Shown piece by piece: positions 59,705 to 64,000 of a stretch of 64,000 nucleotides of DNA (the stretch's first letter is position 1; every line of letters begins with the position of its first letter). The position numbers were made by a program, and so were the translations under genes. Source of the DNA: Lunularia cruciata (Eukaryota; Streptophyta; Marchantiopsida; Lunulariales; Lunulariaceae). The stretch spans positions 58,416,657 to 58,480,656 of the forward strand of contig OX419760.1 in assembly GCA_948567375.1 (NCBI GenBank), in the 5' to 3' direction. Under the pieces are notes generated by a model. It made no database searches and was not told where the DNA came from. It saw only the letters and a list, made by a program, of their open reading frames with translations.

Positions 59705-60330
59705 ACGTGTTTCTTATACTCAGGGTGAAGTAATTGGTTGCAAGCATTTCCGCATTTGGTTGTGGCAAATCAATCATTCGTAGGTCTGTCTCGTTGCGGA
59801 TTGGGCGCGCCCAGGTGAGCAAGGAAGACGGCAGAATCTCGGGAAAAAGAAGAAGATGTGAAGCATCAGTGTCTGAAGGTGAGTGTACACCTTACTGTTC
59901 TGACAGTGGCTCTGTGAAATAAGAAAAAGATGTTCACAGTAGGTCTAGCGGATTGCCACCAAAGGAGGCATACTTGGATATAGGAGAGAGGGAGGTCGAA
60001 GAAAGATCAATTTTAAGGGGTTGATCCATCTGTTCACCGTTCAGATTTTGATCATTCGTTAACAGTAGTGGTGAATATCGACGTTTGAAGGAGAGAGACA
60101 GGGGAAGAAAATAACTGTGCAGCTCTTGAAAGATTCATGATCCGTGCACAGATGCGCAGAGGAGCTCGCTGGATTCGGAAGAATTGCAATGAAATTTTTT
60201 GGAGTGGAGTACCTAAAAGTGTAAACCTTCCTTCAGTATTATTCACGCTCATGGTTTCAACTTTTGCTGTTTTGTTTCTGTGTGAAGGGCCACTGCAACT
60301 TCCAACAAGCACCAAGATCAGCTGCAAATT

Positions 60331-62528
60331 ATGGAACCCATCCTGAAGCCCTCCTGGATAGCTGGAAGACTCAGCCAGTTGACGCCTCTGAAGGGTCCCG
60401 GGACATTGCTCGAGGTAGTAGGGTTTACCGTTCTCATTATCTCAGTCTTTACGCTATGGATTTTGCGTGTTGGGAGCAGTAAGCAGAGTGATTCCAGACT
60501 TCCAGTGCCTCCTGGAGATCTGGGCTTGCCGTTCTTTGGAGATACTCTCCAATACGTGAATGCTTATTATAATATGGCCATTAGGAAGTATGTTGACCTG
60601 AAGGTGGCCAAGTACGGTCCTCTGTTTAAAGCTAAGCTCATGGGCCAGATGACAGTGTTCATGGATGCTCCGACTGGCAGCAAACTCATGTTCACCAAAG
60701 GGAACGATGAAAAGCTCATTCGGGGCTATTGGCCTGGGGTAACTTTGAGTTTGGTTGGCCCAAACGTCCTCTCTGCAGAGAATGGTGCAGTGTATAAATG
60801 TCACAAACATCACATGGTGAACCATTTTCTGGGAGCTAATGTGGTGCACCGGTACATAGGGAGCATTGAGAAAAGATCAATTGAATACATCCAACACAGC
60901 TGGCTGGAGGGTACCATAGATGGATCCGTTATTGAGAGTCAATATGTGCTACCTGCTTTTACGTTCGGGTTGATAGCTGATTTATGCTTGACTCTTACTG
61001 ACAAATGCGAGGCTGAAAAATACCGACCCACTTTTGACATTTGGGCCAAAGGGTTGATGGCGTTGCCCTTGAACCTCCCTGGAACTGACTATTACAAGGC
61101 AATGAAGGCGAGAGGTAAAATTCTAGACTTCTTTGATACTTACGTTCAAAGGAGGAAACAAGAGCTGAAGGACGGAGTTGCCACTCCCACTCAAGATTAT
61201 TTATCTATCTTGTTGACTGAACCTGATGAGAATGGATACTTCTATACCGACGAGGAGATCAAGACCAACATCCTTCACCTGATACATGGCGGGGCTACAA
61301 CTGTTGCTGCCACGTTAACCATGGCACTCAGGAAAATTGCTGAAAATCCAGACGTGTACGATCAACTTATTGCAGGTGATTTCATCGTTACCCCTTCCAT
61401 CCCTGTCAGTTTCTATCTTCATGAATGTTGGTTTTAAGCGTTCAGGTCTCCAAGCTCAGCAATCTCAGATGCGTGGTTTTAGAATACTGTTGTCAGTAGA
61501 ATGGTCAGGACTTTTGGTACGCTCCTTCCCTTAATTCATCCGGGTGAAGGTGAATGAAGTATGATTTAGTGGCCTTGTGATGTTTCTCTTACTGAACAGA
61601 ACATAAGGCGATTGCTGAGAGGAAGGAAGAAGGTCAATTCCTGACAATTGGAGATGTTAGAGATATGAAGTACTCGTGGATGGTGCTGCAAGAAACGTTG
61701 AGATTGTATCCAGCTTTGCCTGCTATCTTCCGGGAGGCAGCCACCACATTTGAGTACAACGGCTACACCATACCCGAAGGGTGGAAGGTATTCATATCTC
61801 TCACCTGATAAGTAGAAAGCCCACTGAATCTTTTCGCTTTGTGCTTTTTGATACAAAGGGTTTGAAGTCCTTCATTCCTGTCAAAGCACTTCTAAAGAAC
61901 ATCAGCCCAGAACTTTGCTTTCTTATGGTTGAACATGCTCTTGGAGGTTGCACTCATCCAGGCCAGAATGAGGGAGATAGGGAGGTACTCAACCTTCAGA
62001 TTAGATACCAATGAACACCTGATCTTAACAAAACCTTCCGAGCATGATTTTTTCCTCAAGCCTCTGGATTCATTGACTATAATATGACTTACCCTAAAGT
62101 TACTCAGAAGAGGAAACCAGAAATATGGAGAACAGAACGATATTCTTTCATGATCGACGGAGTCTACCAGTGGAAGTTGATTTAGCAGCCCTGTTGATTC
62201 TATGGTCGTTGTGTTTGGAATGCAGCTTTTGTGTACTGCAGCTCAATCGTTCCAAAATCCGGACCTGTTTGAAGATGCAGAAAAGTTCGATCCGTCTAGA
62301 TTTGAGCGAATGACTGTTATGCCTCACACCTTCTTTCCGTTCGGAGGAGGCGTACGCATGTGCCCTGGTTATGATTTGGCCAAGGTCACGATGCTCATCT
62401 TTTTGCACCATTTCCTGAGATACTTACACTGGACTTTACCTGATCCTAATGAGAAGATTGTGTATCATTTCAGTCCTGGTACACTCAAAGGAAGCCCCAT
62501 CAGAATCACCAAAGTCAAATCTTTTTAA
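60331..62528 (+). CDS. Cytochrome P450, CYP85 clan (CYP716-like)
   Basis: Three exons (60331-61375, 61600-61787, 62226-62528) give 511 residues, normal for a microsomal P450. Such enzymes use NADPH-P450 reductase to oxidise lipophilic substrates at the ER; CYP716-type members often act on triterpenes, but the substrate here is unknown. Visible parts: an N-terminal membrane anchor (about 26-48), the proline-rich hinge LPVPPGDLGLP, the K-helix ETLR (E380, R383), FDPSRF (432-437), and the heme loop FGGGVRMCPG with C457. The I-helix reads HGGATT (319-324), so the usual acidic residue before the threonines is alanine (A322). The last acceptor (62225) was chosen because it keeps frame and aligns GWK/LLCTAAQSFQNP with the family's GWKVYWTVNSTHRNP pattern. 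The first in-frame ATG was used. Confidence 0.88.
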
Positions 62529-62724
62529 CCACATCCGTGATTCTCTTATGGTTACATTCATAAATTCAAGCTTTTGTGCATAGTTCGTGTACAGATTAGA
62601 CTTAGTTTGGAAAGGATAGTCATGCCTCCTGCCAAGGTCGCTAATTAAGAAGCAATTCAACCAGCACATCAATGAAGGAAGGCAGACAAATACATTTTGT
62701 GCTTCTCTTATCGCACATAATGAA

Positions 62725-62730
62725 AATAAA
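62725..62730 (+). terminator. Candidate polyadenylation signal of the P450 gene
   Basis: An AATAAA lies 197 bp after the P450 stop codon, a usual distance for a plant 3' untranslated region. No other evidence. Confidence 0.4.
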
Positions 62731-64000
62731 GAATGCAATCTGTTGAAAGTTCCAAACTACGTACCTTTGCATGACCGGTGACTATCCTTACTCTCTAATT
62801 TTCTTCAGTAGTTCTCTTCTCCATCTATATTTCATCCACACTAACATCACCAGCCAATCAAGCCCACCAATTTCCACAGAACTTCAGGTGTCTGGAGATG
62901 TTGAAGAGATCTACCATGCAATTCTTCTCGAGATGGCCAGATTCGTCATTCAATGTTGTAAGTATTGCCTGCTCCCTCCAAGGAGAGATTATCCTGTTTC
63001 TGGAGTCTTGGTTTTCACCATACATGTAGCGTCAGGTCTTGAGGGTCGCCTCAGGTCTTCACATGCTATCAAATATCAGATGTTGTACTGCATCATTCTC
63101 ACTTCACATCAACTACCAGTATGAAAAAAGATAGCCTGTAGTTCGGGAACTCCTAATTGTGTCTTTGCATATTATATCAGTAGATGATTACAATGTGCGT
63201 TGCAGAGTTCGTGAAGTTCATCATCCTGTACAAATGTAATTCGGGTCCAAAGTTTAATATCTGCCTACTTTGCCCAGATTGTCACTGTTTGTATGAAGAG
63301 CTAAATCTTTATTTGCTTTGTCGATCATACCGTCCTGCATCTAATGTGGCGTTGTGTATCAAGATTCCCTGAATAAACTGCCTGCTTTTTCAATATGAGG
63401 GTTGGAAGCTTGCGATCACACATAGCTGCATTCCGCAGGGCACTTGTGATATAAATCCAACAGGTTGCAACAACTAAATCTAAAAAGAGTTTCAAAGTTG
63501 AATATTCAACATTCTATCATTTACAATACTCAGAAAACTCATTCCAGTATATGAATTCACAGGTTTTTAAAGTTGAATCTTTAAACATTAATCATCGATA
63601 ACAGTCATGAAGTTCTCCTTTCATCATGAAGAAGCTATACTACACAAAATGGAAAGAGAGCAACGCGAATGGGCTTAAAAATTGTAGTAATATTCATAGA
63701 ATGTTAGTAAATTAGACGCTGTTTAAGGGCAGATCAAATCGACTATCTTTTTAATATTCTTGAGGAGTATTTCAGGTGTCGAGGGCGGGTTCCGACATCT
63801 CTCATCATGGGCACTGCTCTATAAACTAAGATTCTTTCATAATCTCATATCCAATTACGTAATATCTAGTATCTTAAAAGTAACAGTACATCAAAACAAC
63901 ATTTTATGCTTGATACAAGTCGAACTTTTGTATTGTTTTCTTTTAATCTTCACAACAGTTTATTCTTGATCTAATAGTATTGATAAGTAATTTAAGCATA
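62731..64000. other. Downstream intergenic sequence
   Basis: Only short open frames are present, with no recognisable motif. The last 600 bp are AT-rich. Confidence 0.5.

Noticed and set aside
62186-62225. Earlier acceptor sites for P450 exon 3
   Set aside because: They break the reading frame set by exon 2, while the acceptor at 62225 keeps frame and the family alignment.

Overview
The window looks like nuclear DNA of a land plant. Three intron-bearing genes with GT-AG introns, a plant-type chromodomain Ty3/gypsy retrotransposon family primed by initiator tRNA-Met, and a CYP85-clan cytochrome P450 all point that way. A bryophyte (moss-like) source is my best guess. It rests on the FAD/Rieske fusion gene, which I do not know from flowering plants, and on the divergent P450. 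I cannot prove the species.

Positions 1 to about 43,000 are a graveyard of nested LTR retrotransposons with no host gene that I can see. One chromovirus family (called family A here; LTRs about 420-570 bp, TGTAAC...TTTTACA in coding sense) dominates, mostly on the minus strand. Two copies are young: 23346-29024 and 33346-38974, each with paired LTRs and perfect 5-bp target duplications. Older copies lie at 574-11821 (holding 3267-10987), 12491-16422, 17186-22286 and 30066-39301. Solo LTRs of a second family (family B, about 740 bp) and one of a third (family C, 680 bp) are inserted into these, giving stacks up to four levels deep. A different, non-coding-competent interior flanked by family A-type LTRs (16423-17185, 22287-23345, 39302-39859, 40340-41913) looks like a non-autonomous derivative with unknown open reading frames. 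Two fragments of an unrelated gypsy lineage (11857-12490, 29330-30065) and one MITE-like insert (21344-21621) complete this part. Family A LTRs carry perfect multi-unit heat-shock elements next to their TATA box.

From about 43,000 to the end the character changes to ordinary gene space. Three plus-strand genes follow: a p24/TMED cargo receptor of the early secretory pathway (44116-47028, 4 exons, 217 aa), an FAD-dependent oxidoreductase fused to a C-terminal Rieske [2Fe-2S] domain (50622-54733, 9 exons, 527 aa), and a cytochrome P450 (60331-62528, 3 exons, 511 aa). All three can be read through from start to stop with canonical splice sites. They do not form an evident pathway; they are separated by 3-6 kb of intergenic DNA. 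The oxidoreductase has a GT/GA microsatellite and a duplicated RY-motif hairpin just upstream, and a 244-bp tandem duplication in its first intron.

All assignments come from reading the sequence and remembered family motifs; no database search was run. Exon borders are inferred from reading frame, splice consensus and family alignment from memory.
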